64,000 nt of DNA from Clostridiaceae bacterium (GTDB taxonomy: Bacteria > Bacillota > Clostridia > Lachnospirales > Lachnospiraceae): contig CABJBA010000005.1 in NCBI GenBank assembly GCA_902363735.1, forward strand, positions 1 through 64,000. Direction: 5' to 3'. Shown piece after piece: positions 18,412-27,258 of the stretch. Position 1 is the first letter of the stretch. Every line of letters starts with the position of its first letter. The position numbers and the translations under genes are program-made. Under the pieces are notes generated by a model. That model was not told where the DNA came from. It saw only the letters and a program-made list of their open reading frames with translations, and did no database searches.

Positions 18412-20181
18412 ATGAAACAGTGGAAATTATGGTTTGAGGAAATGTGGAAAAAGAGAAGCATTAAGAATCAGATTTTGATTTCAATGCTGATCTGCTTAAT
18501 CCTGGCTGTGGCTTTAGTTGGCTGCATCACCTTTATTTTTTCAAAAAGGACCATGGAGCGCAATTACCAGAATTCCCACAGGTACAATTTAGAAGTGTCC
18601 GGCAGTATTATTGACATTCAGCTGCAGAATCTGGTGGACCTTTCCAGAACCCTGCTTAACAATCAGAATTTCAAGAAAATTATGATGAAGAAACAAAAAA
18701 AAAGCACTTATTTTTCCAGCCTGGATGATGTTGTTTTAAACCATACTTTAAGGGATTTGACTGAGCAGAATAAATATGTTCAAAGTGCGGTAGCCATACA
18801 TAAAAAGGGTAATATCTATTTTTACAGCAAGCTGACCCTGCAGAATGGTAAGATGCTTAAGTATCATAAGGGGGAAGATATTTTAGCTATGGATTGGGTC
18901 GGGGTTGCGGACCGGGAAATGGGAAAAGAGGTATTTTACGGGTACAATGTGCTGTTTGATGATAATAATGAAACATTTTCCATGGTGAAAGCCTTAAAAA
19001 ATACGGAAAATGGGGACGACATGGGTTATGTGATCTTTAACATTAAAAAAAGCATGTTTCTTTCCGCCTTTGGAAAAGGGGATGAGGGATATGTGACTAA
19101 CCGATATATGATATTTGATAAAAATGAGAGCCGTTCTGTAGGCAGGCCTGACTGGAATCTGGTCTACTTCCACGGAGGAACGGACGTGAAACAGGAGGTT
19201 CTGGAGAATTATATATCAGGAGAGCCGGGTAAATATTTATTCAGTGAAGTACACAATGAAAAGGGTGACTGGGAAGTAGTCAATGTCATTGCCAGAGATG
19301 AAATAAGCCGTGACAGTAATTATATCGCCTGGATTTCTATGCTGGTATGTATGGCCATGCTGATGATCTGCTGCCTGTTTGTCAACGGAATTTCCAAGGT
19401 CATCACATTTCCTCTGGAACAGCTGAAAAAGAATATTGATGTGGTCAGTAAAGGAACATTTCGTATTGAGGAGGATTTTGACGAAACCGAAATAGGAAAA
19501 ATCGGAACTCAGTTTAAAAACACGGTAAACAATAATCTGGACCTGCATGAAAAACTCCTCCATTCTGAAATTAAGGAAAAGGAGGCGGAGCTATTACTTC
19601 TGCAATCCCAGATCAACCCACACTTTTTGTACAACACTCTGGATTCCCTTTATTTTATGGCGGTAATTAAGCACGCAGATGAAATTGCAGATATGGTGCT
19701 TGCCCTTTCGGATACATTTAAGCTGAGCTTAAACAGAGGAGAAAAGCTGATTGAGGTTGAGGCTGAGATCGAAAAAATTAAAGCGTATATGAAGCTTCAG
19801 AACATGCGTTACAACAACCGTTTTGAACTGAAGATTGAAATAGAAGAATCCCTGCTCACCCGGAAAATCCTTACATTTATTCTGCAGCCTGTCGTGGAAA
19901 ATGCTGTGTATCACGGTTTGGAGCCCAAGCTTGGCAGTGAATGCAGCATCCTCTTATCCGGCAGCCTTGATGGGGAAGTTATGGTATTTAAAATCAAGGA
20001 TAATGGAGTGGGAATTGTGGATATGAATCTTCTGGATGAAGGTTACGGAGTAAAAAATATAAGGGAAAGGCTGTCCTTGTTCTATGGGGAGCAGGCTGGT
20101 ATCTGTTTTGAAAGTGAGGCGGGAGCGGGAACGGAAGTCACTTTAAGAGTGCCGGTCCACAAAGAAAAAGAGGGGGAATAA
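18412..20181 (+). CDS. YesM-type sensor histidine kinase
   Basis: This 589-aa membrane kinase has a first membrane segment at about 20-42, an extracellular sensor region to about 300, a second membrane segment at about 302-322 and a HAMP region to about 375. The His_kinase domain carries the phospho-acceptor His404 in QINPHFLYNTLDSL. The ATPase domain has an N-box (QPVVENAVYHGL) and G-box (DNGVGI). It is paired with the response regulator 3 bp downstream and precedes a sugar ABC transporter, the classical YesMN arrangement, so it probably senses an external oligosaccharide or its binding protein. Confidence 0.94.
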   Translation: MKQWKLWFEEMWKKRSIKNQILISMLICLILAVALVGCITFIFSKRTMERNYQNSHRYNLEVSGSIIDIQLQNLVDLSRTLLNNQNFKKIMMKKQKKSTYFSSLDDVVLNHTLRDLTEQNKYVQSAVAIHKKGNIYFYSKLTLQNGKMLKYHKGEDILAMDWVGVADREMGKEVFYGYNVLFDDNNETFSMVKALKNTENGDDMGYVIFNIKKSMFLSAFGKGDEGYVTNRYMIFDKNESRSVGRPDWNLVYFHGGTDVKQEVLENYISGEPGKYLFSEVHNEKGDWEVVNVIARDEISRDSNYIAWISMLVCMAMLMICCLFVNGISKVITFPLEQLKKNIDVVSKGTFRIEEDFDETEIGKIGTQFKNTVNNNLDLHEKLLHSEIKEKEAELLLLQSQINPHFLYNTLDSLYFMAVIKHADEIADMVLALSDTFKLSLNRGEKLIEVEAEIEKIKAYMKLQNMRYNNRFELKIEIEESLLTRKILTFILQPVVENAVYHGLEPKLGSECSILLSGSLDGEVMVFKIKDNGVGIVDMNLLDEGYGVKNIRERLSLFYGEQAGICFESEAGAGTEVTLRVPVHKEKEGE

Positions 20182-20184
20182 CAG

Positions 20185-21216
20185 ATGTATCGAATGGTGG
20201 TTGCGGATGATGAATATATCGTGGTTGAGGGGATCAAAGCGATTCTGAAACGGCAGAAGCTGCAGTGCGAAGTGGTAGGATATGCCTACAATGGAATCGA
20301 TGCTCTTGATGTCATACAGGAGCAGAAGCCGGACATTGTTATTACAGATATCAGGATGCCTGGGTTGGACGGGCTTTCCCTGATTGAAAGCTGCAAGGAA
20401 TTTCTGCCGGAAGCCTATTATGTGGTGATCAGCGGTTATACAGAGTTTGAATATGCCAAGAGGGCCATTACCCTGGGAGTGGTGGATTATATTGATAAGC
20501 CGGTTACCATACAGAAAATTGAGGAAGTGCTGCAGGAAGTGGAAAAAAGGAGCAATCCGCCCCAATATGCATATAACCGGATTATACGTGAGACAGACTG
20601 TGTTGTGGATATGGTGCTTATTGGAAAAGCGGAGGGGCTGGAAGAAGGAATGGAAGGAATCCTACGGGTGCTGAGAGAAACCATTCCTGATTTTGAACAG
20701 TATAAGCAGGAGATATACAAAATTATGTCCATGCTGGTCCAGATTTTTAAGGAAGCAAATCCGGATGCTGTCTGTCAGATTACCCATCATGATGTGGAAA
20801 GACTTGGTGGAGAGGAAGAATGCAGGCAGTACTGCCTGTCCCTTATCCGTAAAATGAGCGAGCTTTTTCTTGGAAAAAGAGTCGGAAGCAGTCACCGTGT
20901 CATTCAGAAGATATTGCAGTTTATCGATGAGAAATATGCAGATAACATTGGTTTAAATGAGTTGGCCATGCTGGTAAACATGAATCCGGCTTATTTAAGT
21001 ATTTTATTCCGTAATGAGGTGGGTATGAGTTATGTTAAATACTTAACGGATTTAAGGATTAAAAAGGCAAAAGAGCTTCTGGATGGAGGCATGAAGGTAA
21101 TGGAGGTCAGTGAAAAGGTAGGATATTATAATTACCGGTATTTTTGTGAGATATTCAAGAAGTATCAGGGCATAACGCCTAATGAATATAAGGGCCACAC
21201 CAGAAGGAGAGGTTAA
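20185..21216 (+). CDS. YesN-type response regulator with AraC DNA-binding domain
   Basis: This 343-aa protein has an N-terminal receiver domain with acidic residues DDE (8-10), phospho-acceptor Asp55 in VITDIRMPG and Lys in IDKPV. The middle linker is about 130 residues long. The C-terminal AraC/XylS double HTH runs from about 245 to 340 (IGLNELAMLVNMNPAYLSILF; VSEKVGYYNYRYFCEIFKKY). With the upstream kinase it should activate the transporter operon starting at 21358. Confidence 0.94.
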   Translation: MYRMVVADDEYIVVEGIKAILKRQKLQCEVVGYAYNGIDALDVIQEQKPDIVITDIRMPGLDGLSLIESCKEFLPEAYYVVISGYTEFEYAKRAITLGVVDYIDKPVTIQKIEEVLQEVEKRSNPPQYAYNRIIRETDCVVDMVLIGKAEGLEEGMEGILRVLRETIPDFEQYKQEIYKIMSMLVQIFKEANPDAVCQITHHDVERLGGEEECRQYCLSLIRKMSELFLGKRVGSSHRVIQKILQFIDEKYADNIGLNELAMLVNMNPAYLSILFRNEVGMSYVKYLTDLRIKKAKELLDGGMKVMEVSEKVGYYNYRYFCEIFKKYQGITPNEYKGHTRRRG

Positions 21217-21357
21217 ATGTACAATAAAAATAATTATAATATGACTATTATATAAAAAGTGTACAAAAACAAAGAAATGACTGACTAGAATATGAGGAAG
21301 TTCCTTGTTAAAATAGATTTATCAAACAAAAACTATGAAATATATGGGAGGTAGTAC
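21217..21357 (+). promoter_or_regulatory. Control region of the first ABC transporter operon
   Basis: This AT-rich 141-bp spacer holds two TGTACAA sequences (21218-21224 and 21260-21266) 42 bp apart, about four helical turns. They are candidate half-sites for the AraC-type regulator encoded just upstream. A GGGAGG ribosome site precedes the ATG at 21358. I could not place a convincing -35/-10 pair. Confidence 0.4.
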
Positions 21358-22749
21358 ATGAAAAGAAAAGTTTTAGCAGGAATCCTGGCTGCTGCAATGA
21401 TGACAACTTTGTTGGCCGGCTGCGGAAACAAACAGACATCCAATGGCGGGGGCCAGACAGTAGCAAAAACAGAATCCGCTGCAGGAACAAAACCTGCTGA
21501 GGGGGCAGATTCTGTAAAACCCAGTGCAGCAGAAGACCCCAAGCTTTCAAAAAACATGAAGATCTTATCAATCTGGGCAGAAGACAATGATAACGGCGTT
21601 TTGATTAAGGCTCTCTGTGAGAAATACCAGAAAGAAGTGAATCCTAACTTCACATGGGATTATGAAGTGGTATCTTCCGATAACTTAAGACAGAAGGTGT
21701 CTACCCTGGTGGCTTCCAATGATCTGCCTGATATGTTTGTGTACGAATCAGGCAAACCCATTGTGGATCTGATCGAAGCAGGAAAACTGGTAAATGTTTC
21801 AAAGGTGCTGAAAGACTTTAACAGTGAAGATGCATTGAATCCATCAGCAGTCTCTCTTTTAAAAACTTTATCAGGAACGGAAGATATCTATGATCTGCCT
21901 CTTGGAATGAATGTGGAAGGCTTCTGGTATAACAAGGCTTTGTTTGAGCAGGCAGGCTGTCAGGTTCCTGGCACATGGGATGAGCTGGAGTCTGTGCTTG
22001 CTAAGCTGAAGGATGCAGGAATCCAGCCTATAGCCTGCGGTGCTGCAGATAAATGGGGAGCAACCCGTCTTTTAAATTCTTATCTTGTCAGAATTGCCGG
22101 ACCTGATGCCATGTCAAATGCAGATGAAGGAACCTCCAAATATACGGATGAGGATTACGTAAAGGCTGCCCAGAAAATACAGGATTGGGCAAATTCAGGA
22201 TATTTCGGTGAAGGCGTCAATACCGTAGACATGAATACCGCCGGCTCCATGCTCATGACCGGACAGGCAGCCATATTCTATAATGGTTCATGGTTTACAA
22301 GCAACTTAAACGATCCTTCCCAGAATCTGGCAGGAGAAGATGGAATCGGATTTTTCAACGTACCGGTTGTAGATCCTTATGTCAGCAATGAAAGCAGCTA
22401 TTCCATGAACTGCGGCAATATTCTTTCCTTCAGCCAGAAGAATTATGACGAGGCAACCGGATGGTTTATGAAATATTTTGCAGAAAACATGGGTGATCTG
22501 GCCATGGAGCTTCAGGGTAGTGTAAAGGGATATAATTATACTGTTTCCGCAGAAGGTGCCAGTGGTTATACACAATTGGTTCTTGATACCATCAACAATG
22601 CCGAAAGTGCTTTTACATGGTTTGAAGCGACCATGGGCAATGAAGTTCAGAACGTGGCAAAAGACGGAATCCAGACCTTGCTAACCGGTGAATTATCTGC
22701 AGAGGATTACATGAAGTCCATTCAGGAAGCCTGGGATATGAGCCAGTAG
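21358..22749 (+). CDS. Sugar ABC transporter substrate-binding lipoprotein (CUT1 type)
   Basis: This 463-aa protein has a lipoprotein signal peptide with lipobox LLAGC (Cys22), so it is anchored to the outer face of the membrane. A Ser/Thr/Gly-rich linker of about 35 residues is followed by a family-1 extracellular solute-binding fold (KILSIWAEDNDNGVLIKAL; aromatic residues such as NGSWFTSNL). It captures oligosaccharides for the two permeases downstream. A hairpin lies between it and the permeases, probably giving higher expression of the binding protein. The ligand cannot be read from sequence. Confidence 0.93.
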   Translation: MKRKVLAGILAAAMMTTLLAGCGNKQTSNGGGQTVAKTESAAGTKPAEGADSVKPSAAEDPKLSKNMKILSIWAEDNDNGVLIKALCEKYQKEVNPNFTWDYEVVSSDNLRQKVSTLVASNDLPDMFVYESGKPIVDLIEAGKLVNVSKVLKDFNSEDALNPSAVSLLKTLSGTEDIYDLPLGMNVEGFWYNKALFEQAGCQVPGTWDELESVLAKLKDAGIQPIACGAADKWGATRLLNSYLVRIAGPDAMSNADEGTSKYTDEDYVKAAQKIQDWANSGYFGEGVNTVDMNTAGSMLMTGQAAIFYNGSWFTSNLNDPSQNLAGEDGIGFFNVPVVDPYVSNESSYSMNCGNILSFSQKNYDEATGWFMKYFAENMGDLAMELQGSVKGYNYTVSAEGASGYTQLVLDTINNAESAFTWFEATMGNEVQNVAKDGIQTLLTGELSAEDYMKSIQEAWDMSQ

Positions 22750-22778
22750 TAAGAATTGATAAGCCGTAAAATGAGATG

Positions 22779-22825
22779 CGGGGTGCTGTGAAGTTCTGAA
22801 AAGGAGTTCAGCACTCCGTTTTTTT
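22779..22825 (+). terminator. Intra-operon terminator/attenuator after the binding protein gene
   Basis: CGGGGTGCT at 22779-22787 pairs with AGCACTCCG at about 22810-22818, with one G-U pair, and a run of T follows. Partial termination here would lower permease expression relative to the binding protein. Confidence 0.75.
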
Positions 22826-22906
22826 ACCAAATCCGGCAGTGAAGCGGATTGTTTAGGTCCGCTGGTATGCGGGAGCGCCAAATGGAAAGGGATTGGAGGT
22901 TTTTCT

Positions 22907-23785
22907 ATGAAAAAGGTATTGGAAAATAAAACGGCAATTGCAATTTTCGTATTACCTGCATTGATCGTCTATTCTGTCATAGTTATTCTGCCGGTAATAT
23001 GGTCTTTGTATTACTCGTTTTATTCCGGATCACCGGGGTTAAAGTGGGAGTTCTGCGGGTTTGACAATTTCCTGCGTCTGTTTGGAGACAGCAATTTTAA
23101 AGCGTCTTTAGCCGTCAATTTAAAGTACATATCCATTGTTATGCTTGGTCAGGTGGGAATGGGGCTTTTATTGGCTCTGATGTTTTATTTCTGGCTGAAA
23201 CGTTTTAAGAACGTGATCCGTACTCTGGTATTTTTTCCGGTGGTGCTGCCCACTGTGGCAGTTGGTCAGCTGTTCCAGAAAATTTACGAGATACAGCCAA
23301 ATTACGGACTGTTAAACAGCCTTTTAGATAACCTGGGTCTGACCAGTCTGGTACAGCCCTGGATCGGCCAGGCTTCCACGGCCCTGGGAAGTTTGTGCGT
23401 CATGGATATCTGGGTGGCCATGGGATTCTATGCCGTTATCTTCTATGGGGCGCTTTTGGATATTCCGGGAGAAGTAATCGAAGCGGCTAAAATTGACGGA
23501 GCAGGCGGACTGCAGCTGTTTCGTTATATTCTGGCCCCCCTGCTGCATGCAATGATCATTACCTGCATGATTTTCAGCTTTTCCGGAACAGTGAAAATGT
23601 TTGAATCGGCAACAGCACTGACCAACGGAGGACCGGGAGCGGCCACAAGATCCCTGTCTATGTATATGTATAATGTTTCCTTCACCTATAACAAGGTAGG
23701 ATACGGAAGTGTGGTTGCGCTGTTTATATTCATGCTGTGCGTGCTTGGATCTTCCATCATCCGCAGATTTGATGTAAAAGAATAG
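22907..23785 (+). CDS. Sugar ABC transporter permease (MalF/UgpA type)
   Basis: This 292-aa inner-membrane protein has about six membrane segments and the EAA loop EVIEAAKIDGAGGLQLFRYILAP, which docks the ATPase. It is one half of the CUT1 translocation pore with the next gene. A GGAGG ribosome site lies before the ATG. No ATPase gene is nearby, so a shared MsmX/UgpC-type ATPase elsewhere is expected. Confidence 0.93.
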   Translation: MKKVLENKTAIAIFVLPALIVYSVIVILPVIWSLYYSFYSGSPGLKWEFCGFDNFLRLFGDSNFKASLAVNLKYISIVMLGQVGMGLLLALMFYFWLKRFKNVIRTLVFFPVVLPTVAVGQLFQKIYEIQPNYGLLNSLLDNLGLTSLVQPWIGQASTALGSLCVMDIWVAMGFYAVIFYGALLDIPGEVIEAAKIDGAGGLQLFRYILAPLLHAMIITCMIFSFSGTVKMFESATALTNGGPGAATRSLSMYMYNVSFTYNKVGYGSVVALFIFMLCVLGSSIIRRFDVKE

Positions 23786-23799
23786 GAGGAAAGTCAGGC

Positions 23800-24630
23800 A
23801 TGAAAAAAGGATCTAAATCTATATTAATCAAATTAGTCATTACTTGTCTTGTGATAATCGAAGTATATCCTCTGTTCTGGATGCTGACTGCTTCCTTAAA
23901 ACAGCAGAGTGAGTGGACCAGTAAGCCGGCATATGCGTTAAACTCAGGCTTTTATATCCAGAATTACATAGAGGCGTGGACAAGAGGAAATATGGATATC
24001 TTTTTTACAAACAGCTTTATATGTACGGTGGTTTCCTTATTCTTTATTGTACTGTTTACGGTAACGGTCAGTTTTGCTGTAACAAAGATGAAATGGAAGC
24101 TTAAAGGAATCGTTGGAAAGTATTTTGAATTTGGAATTATGATTCCGGTGGCAACTGCCCTGATTCCCTTATTCCAGATCTATTCCGGCATGGGTCTTTT
24201 AAACAGCAGGCTCTGCCTGATTATTACATACACGGCTTTCGGTCTGTCTCTGTCCACCCTTCTGACCACTGGTTACCTCCGGTCATTTCCTGATGAGATT
24301 ATGGAAGCAGCGGTTATTGACGGATGCGGGATCTACAAGTTGATGTGGTATGTGGTTGTGCCGCTGATGAAGAATGCCATTGTTACGGTTTTAGTATTGC
24401 AGTTCTTTTTTAAATGGAATGATCTGATTTTTTCCATGACATTTATCAGTGACCAAAAACTGAAGACGGTTCAAACCGGCCTTCTGTATTTTCAGAATGA
24501 ATTTGGAGCGAAAAACTGGGGAGCAATTTTTGCTTCCGTGTCTATGTGTGTGATCCCTATGCTGGTGTTATATATGATTCTGAACAAAAGAGTCATTGAA
24601 GGGATGACAGCAGGAGCGGTGAAAGGATAA
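23800..24630 (+). CDS. Sugar ABC transporter permease (MalG/UgpE type)
   Basis: This 276-aa membrane protein is the MalG-like partner, with six predicted membrane segments and an EAA-like loop EIMEAAVIDGCGIYKLMWYV. It ends with VIEGMTAGAVKG, the typical C-terminus of this family. It starts 14 bp after its partner with an AGGAGG site. Confidence 0.93.
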   Translation: MKKGSKSILIKLVITCLVIIEVYPLFWMLTASLKQQSEWTSKPAYALNSGFYIQNYIEAWTRGNMDIFFTNSFICTVVSLFFIVLFTVTVSFAVTKMKWKLKGIVGKYFEFGIMIPVATALIPLFQIYSGMGLLNSRLCLIITYTAFGLSLSTLLTTGYLRSFPDEIMEAAVIDGCGIYKLMWYVVVPLMKNAIVTVLVLQFFFKWNDLIFSMTFISDQKLKTVQTGLLYFQNEFGAKNWGAIFASVSMCVIPMLVLYMILNKRVIEGMTAGAVKG

Positions 24631-24635
24631 GCGGG

Positions 24636-25901
24636 ATGATGGATCAGGAAAGCAAACGTTATGCGCAGAAGATAAAAGATTATGTGTCAGATCATGTAAA
24701 CGGACTTTTAAAAGAGCCTCATGGATTTATCCGTTATCCATTTATTGATCCGGGCAGTGTTTATGACGGGAATTTATGGGACTGGGATACCTACTGGTCG
24801 GTTTACGGATTATTCGGTATCATGGATACTTTTTCTGAGGAGCTGCAGGAAAAGGTTCTGGTCCATGCCAGAGGAAACGTGAAGAATTTTATGGATCATC
24901 AGCTGGAAGATGGCTATATTCCCATGATGATCGAGGTTGACCGGTGGCCGGAGCCCTATTTAAACATCAAGCATAAGGAAGACGTGCTGATGAACATGCA
25001 CAAGCCGTTTCTTTGCCAGCAGATGGGGCTGATCAGTGAATACCAGAGTGATTATTCCTGGACAAGGGAGTATTTAGACGGACTGAAAGCGTACTTTGAC
25101 TGCTATTACCGAAATTATTTTATGGAAGATAAAGGGCTGTTTGTCTGGTGTGATGACATTATGATAGGAATGGACAATGATCCCGCTTCCTTCGGACGTC
25201 CGAAGTTTTCCACAGCAAATATATACCTGAATTCATTTATGGTTCTGGAAATGCAGGCATATGGATGCATTCTGAATAATGCCGGAAAAAGCGGTGAGGC
25301 CCTGGAGTGGGAAAACCGGGCAAAAACCCTGATACAGACTATACAGGAGGAGTGCTGGGATAAAAGAGACCAGTTCTTCTATTCGGTGGACGTGGATATC
25401 AGGACAAGAAAATTTGACTGGTTCCATGAAGGTCTTGGGGTGTTCTGGAAGACCCTTCCCATTAAAATAAGGGTGTGGTCCGGATTTATTCCCATGTATG
25501 CTGGTTTTGCAACAAAGGAACAGGCAAAGAGTCTGGTCAGTCATTATCATGATGAGAATACATTTTACAGTGATTTTGGAATCGCCACTTTGGCAAAGGA
25601 TGAGAAGATGTTTAATCTTGAAGCAACCAATAATCCCTCCAACTGGCTTGGCCCCGTATGGCTGGTAGCCAATTATGTGGTGTTTCAGGCTATGCTCTCT
25701 TATGGATACCGGGAAGAGGCGGAAGAAATCTGCCGTAATTCCTTAAAGCTTCTGGGTATGGACTTGGAAAAGACAGGATGTATGCATGAATATTACAATC
25801 CCTTCAACGGAGAGCCGGTGGTAAACGGTGGGTTTATAAACTGGAATCTTCTGGCGCTGAACATGTTGGCTGACTTGGAAAAGGAGGAAGAGCATGAATA
25901 A
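24636..25901 (+). CDS. GH63/trehalase-like (alpha/alpha)6-barrel glycoside hydrolase
   Basis: This 421-aa protein belongs to the MGH/GH63-like group of (alpha/alpha)6 hydrolases. The N-terminal motif GNLWDWDTYW is the family signature (an Asp-rich sugar-binding turn), and FVWCDDIMIGMDND and NLEATNNPSNWLGPVW follow, as in mannosylglycerate hydrolase-like and GH63 enzymes. No signal peptide is present, so it probably acts on the imported sugar. It starts 5 bp after the permease and overlaps the next gene by 8 bp. The linkage and substrate are unknown. Confidence 0.75.
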   Translation: MMDQESKRYAQKIKDYVSDHVNGLLKEPHGFIRYPFIDPGSVYDGNLWDWDTYWSVYGLFGIMDTFSEELQEKVLVHARGNVKNFMDHQLEDGYIPMMIEVDRWPEPYLNIKHKEDVLMNMHKPFLCQQMGLISEYQSDYSWTREYLDGLKAYFDCYYRNYFMEDKGLFVWCDDIMIGMDNDPASFGRPKFSTANIYLNSFMVLEMQAYGCILNNAGKSGEALEWENRAKTLIQTIQEECWDKRDQFFYSVDVDIRTRKFDWFHEGLGVFWKTLPIKIRVWSGFIPMYAGFATKEQAKSLVSHYHDENTFYSDFGIATLAKDEKMFNLEATNNPSNWLGPVWLVANYVVFQAMLSYGYREEAEEICRNSLKLLGMDLEKTGCMHEYYNPFNGEPVVNGGFINWNLLALNMLADLEKEEEHE

Positions 25902-27258
25902 GAAACCCTGGGAAAACGGAATTTTGCAGGTGCATGAAAACAAACGGTATTTTATCAACGGCGACACGCCTTTTTTCTGTCTGGCCGATACTGCCTGGCT
26001 CATGTTTCAACGGCTGACTCTGGAGGAAACATACCGGTATTTGAGAAACCGAAAGGAAAAAGGATACAATGTAATTCTGGCAGATTTTCTGCATACGGCT
26101 GACCAAAAGAATCTGGCAGGAGATACAGCACTGCTGGATGGGGACTTTTCCAAAGTCAACACCTGCGGAACCTTCTGGAGTCATATTGACAGGGTAATGG
26201 AAATGGCAGAAGAGCTGGGATTATATCTTGGAGTTCTGCCGGTATGGGGAAGCGACATTGTACAAAACAAATTCCTGAATATGGAGAATTTGAAGAGTTT
26301 CATGAAATTCATACTGGACCGTTACCGCCACTGCCCTAATCTGATCTGGATCGTGGGCGGTGATGTGAGAGGTGATGTCAATTATGAGCTTTTTTGTGCC
26401 ATGGGAAACATGATGAAAGAAGATAATCCTGACCGCATGGTCACTTATCATCCCTTCGGGAGAACAGATTCCTCCCAATGGTTCCACAAAGAAGGGTGGC
26501 TGGATTTTAATCTGTTCCAGTCAGGCCACAGAAGATATGACCAGAATCAGTTAGGATCGTGGGATGACAACCGGTCGTCAGAAAACTGCTTTGGAGAAGA
26601 CTGCTGGCGTTATGTGGAAGACGACTATGGCAGGCTGCCTGTAAAACCTGTTCTGGACGGTGAGCCTTCTTATGAATGGGTATTGCAGGGACTTCATGAT
26701 AAGACCCAGCCTTATTGGCAGGCTGCAGATACCAGGCGTTATGCCTACTGGGATGTATTTGCCGGGGCAGCAGGTCATACTTACGGGCATAATGCGGTGA
26801 TGCAGTTTCATCGTGATTTATCGGAGGAAGGCAGCTTTGGTGTAAATTGTTTATGGGAAGACGGAATGCATCATTCCGGAAGCTCACAAATGAAGCATTT
26901 AAAGGATTTGATGGAGTCTGTTGGCTTCATTCACGGAAAACCGGCGCAGCAGCTTCTCCGGTCCAAACAGGAAGAAAAGTACGGGAGAATCAGTGTATTT
27001 GCCGGAGAAGATTTTTTGATGGCTTATTCCTATTCGGGAAGGGAAATAAAGCTTTCCCTGGAAGATTATAAGGAAAAACGGATGATGGTATTCTGGTTTT
27101 GTCCGGCGACAGGCGTAAAGAGCTATATTAAGACCGTCAGCGGGCAGTCTGAAATTACGGAAATGCCGCCTGTAGGGGATGAGACAACGGACATTGTACT
27201 GCTGTTGCAGGAAGAAAGAGATATACATGGAGAAGCAGAGGGATGGAAAAAAGAATAA
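25894..27258 (+). CDS. Apiosidase-like (GH140/DUF4038) glycoside hydrolase
   Basis: This 454-aa protein has the DUF4038/PF13204 TIM barrel (about 10-350) followed by a small C-terminal collagen-binding-like beta domain (about 360-450). Family hallmarks are FFCLADTAWLMFQRL near the N-terminus, the candidate acid/base Asp157 in WIVGGDVRGD and the candidate nucleophile Glu257 in LDGEPSYE. The characterised GH140 member is a Bacteroides apiosidase acting on rhamnogalacturonan II, but the Pfam family is broader. It is cytoplasmic by sequence. With the split transketolase, kinase and isomerase upstream it points to apiose or a similar pentose. Confidence 0.8.
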   Translation: MNKKPWENGILQVHENKRYFINGDTPFFCLADTAWLMFQRLTLEETYRYLRNRKEKGYNVILADFLHTADQKNLAGDTALLDGDFSKVNTCGTFWSHIDRVMEMAEELGLYLGVLPVWGSDIVQNKFLNMENLKSFMKFILDRYRHCPNLIWIVGGDVRGDVNYELFCAMGNMMKEDNPDRMVTYHPFGRTDSSQWFHKEGWLDFNLFQSGHRRYDQNQLGSWDDNRSSENCFGEDCWRYVEDDYGRLPVKPVLDGEPSYEWVLQGLHDKTQPYWQAADTRRYAYWDVFAGAAGHTYGHNAVMQFHRDLSEEGSFGVNCLWEDGMHHSGSSQMKHLKDLMESVGFIHGKPAQQLLRSKQEEKYGRISVFAGEDFLMAYSYSGREIKLSLEDYKEKRMMVFWFCPATGVKSYIKTVSGQSEITEMPPVGDETTDIVLLLQEERDIHGEAEGWKKE

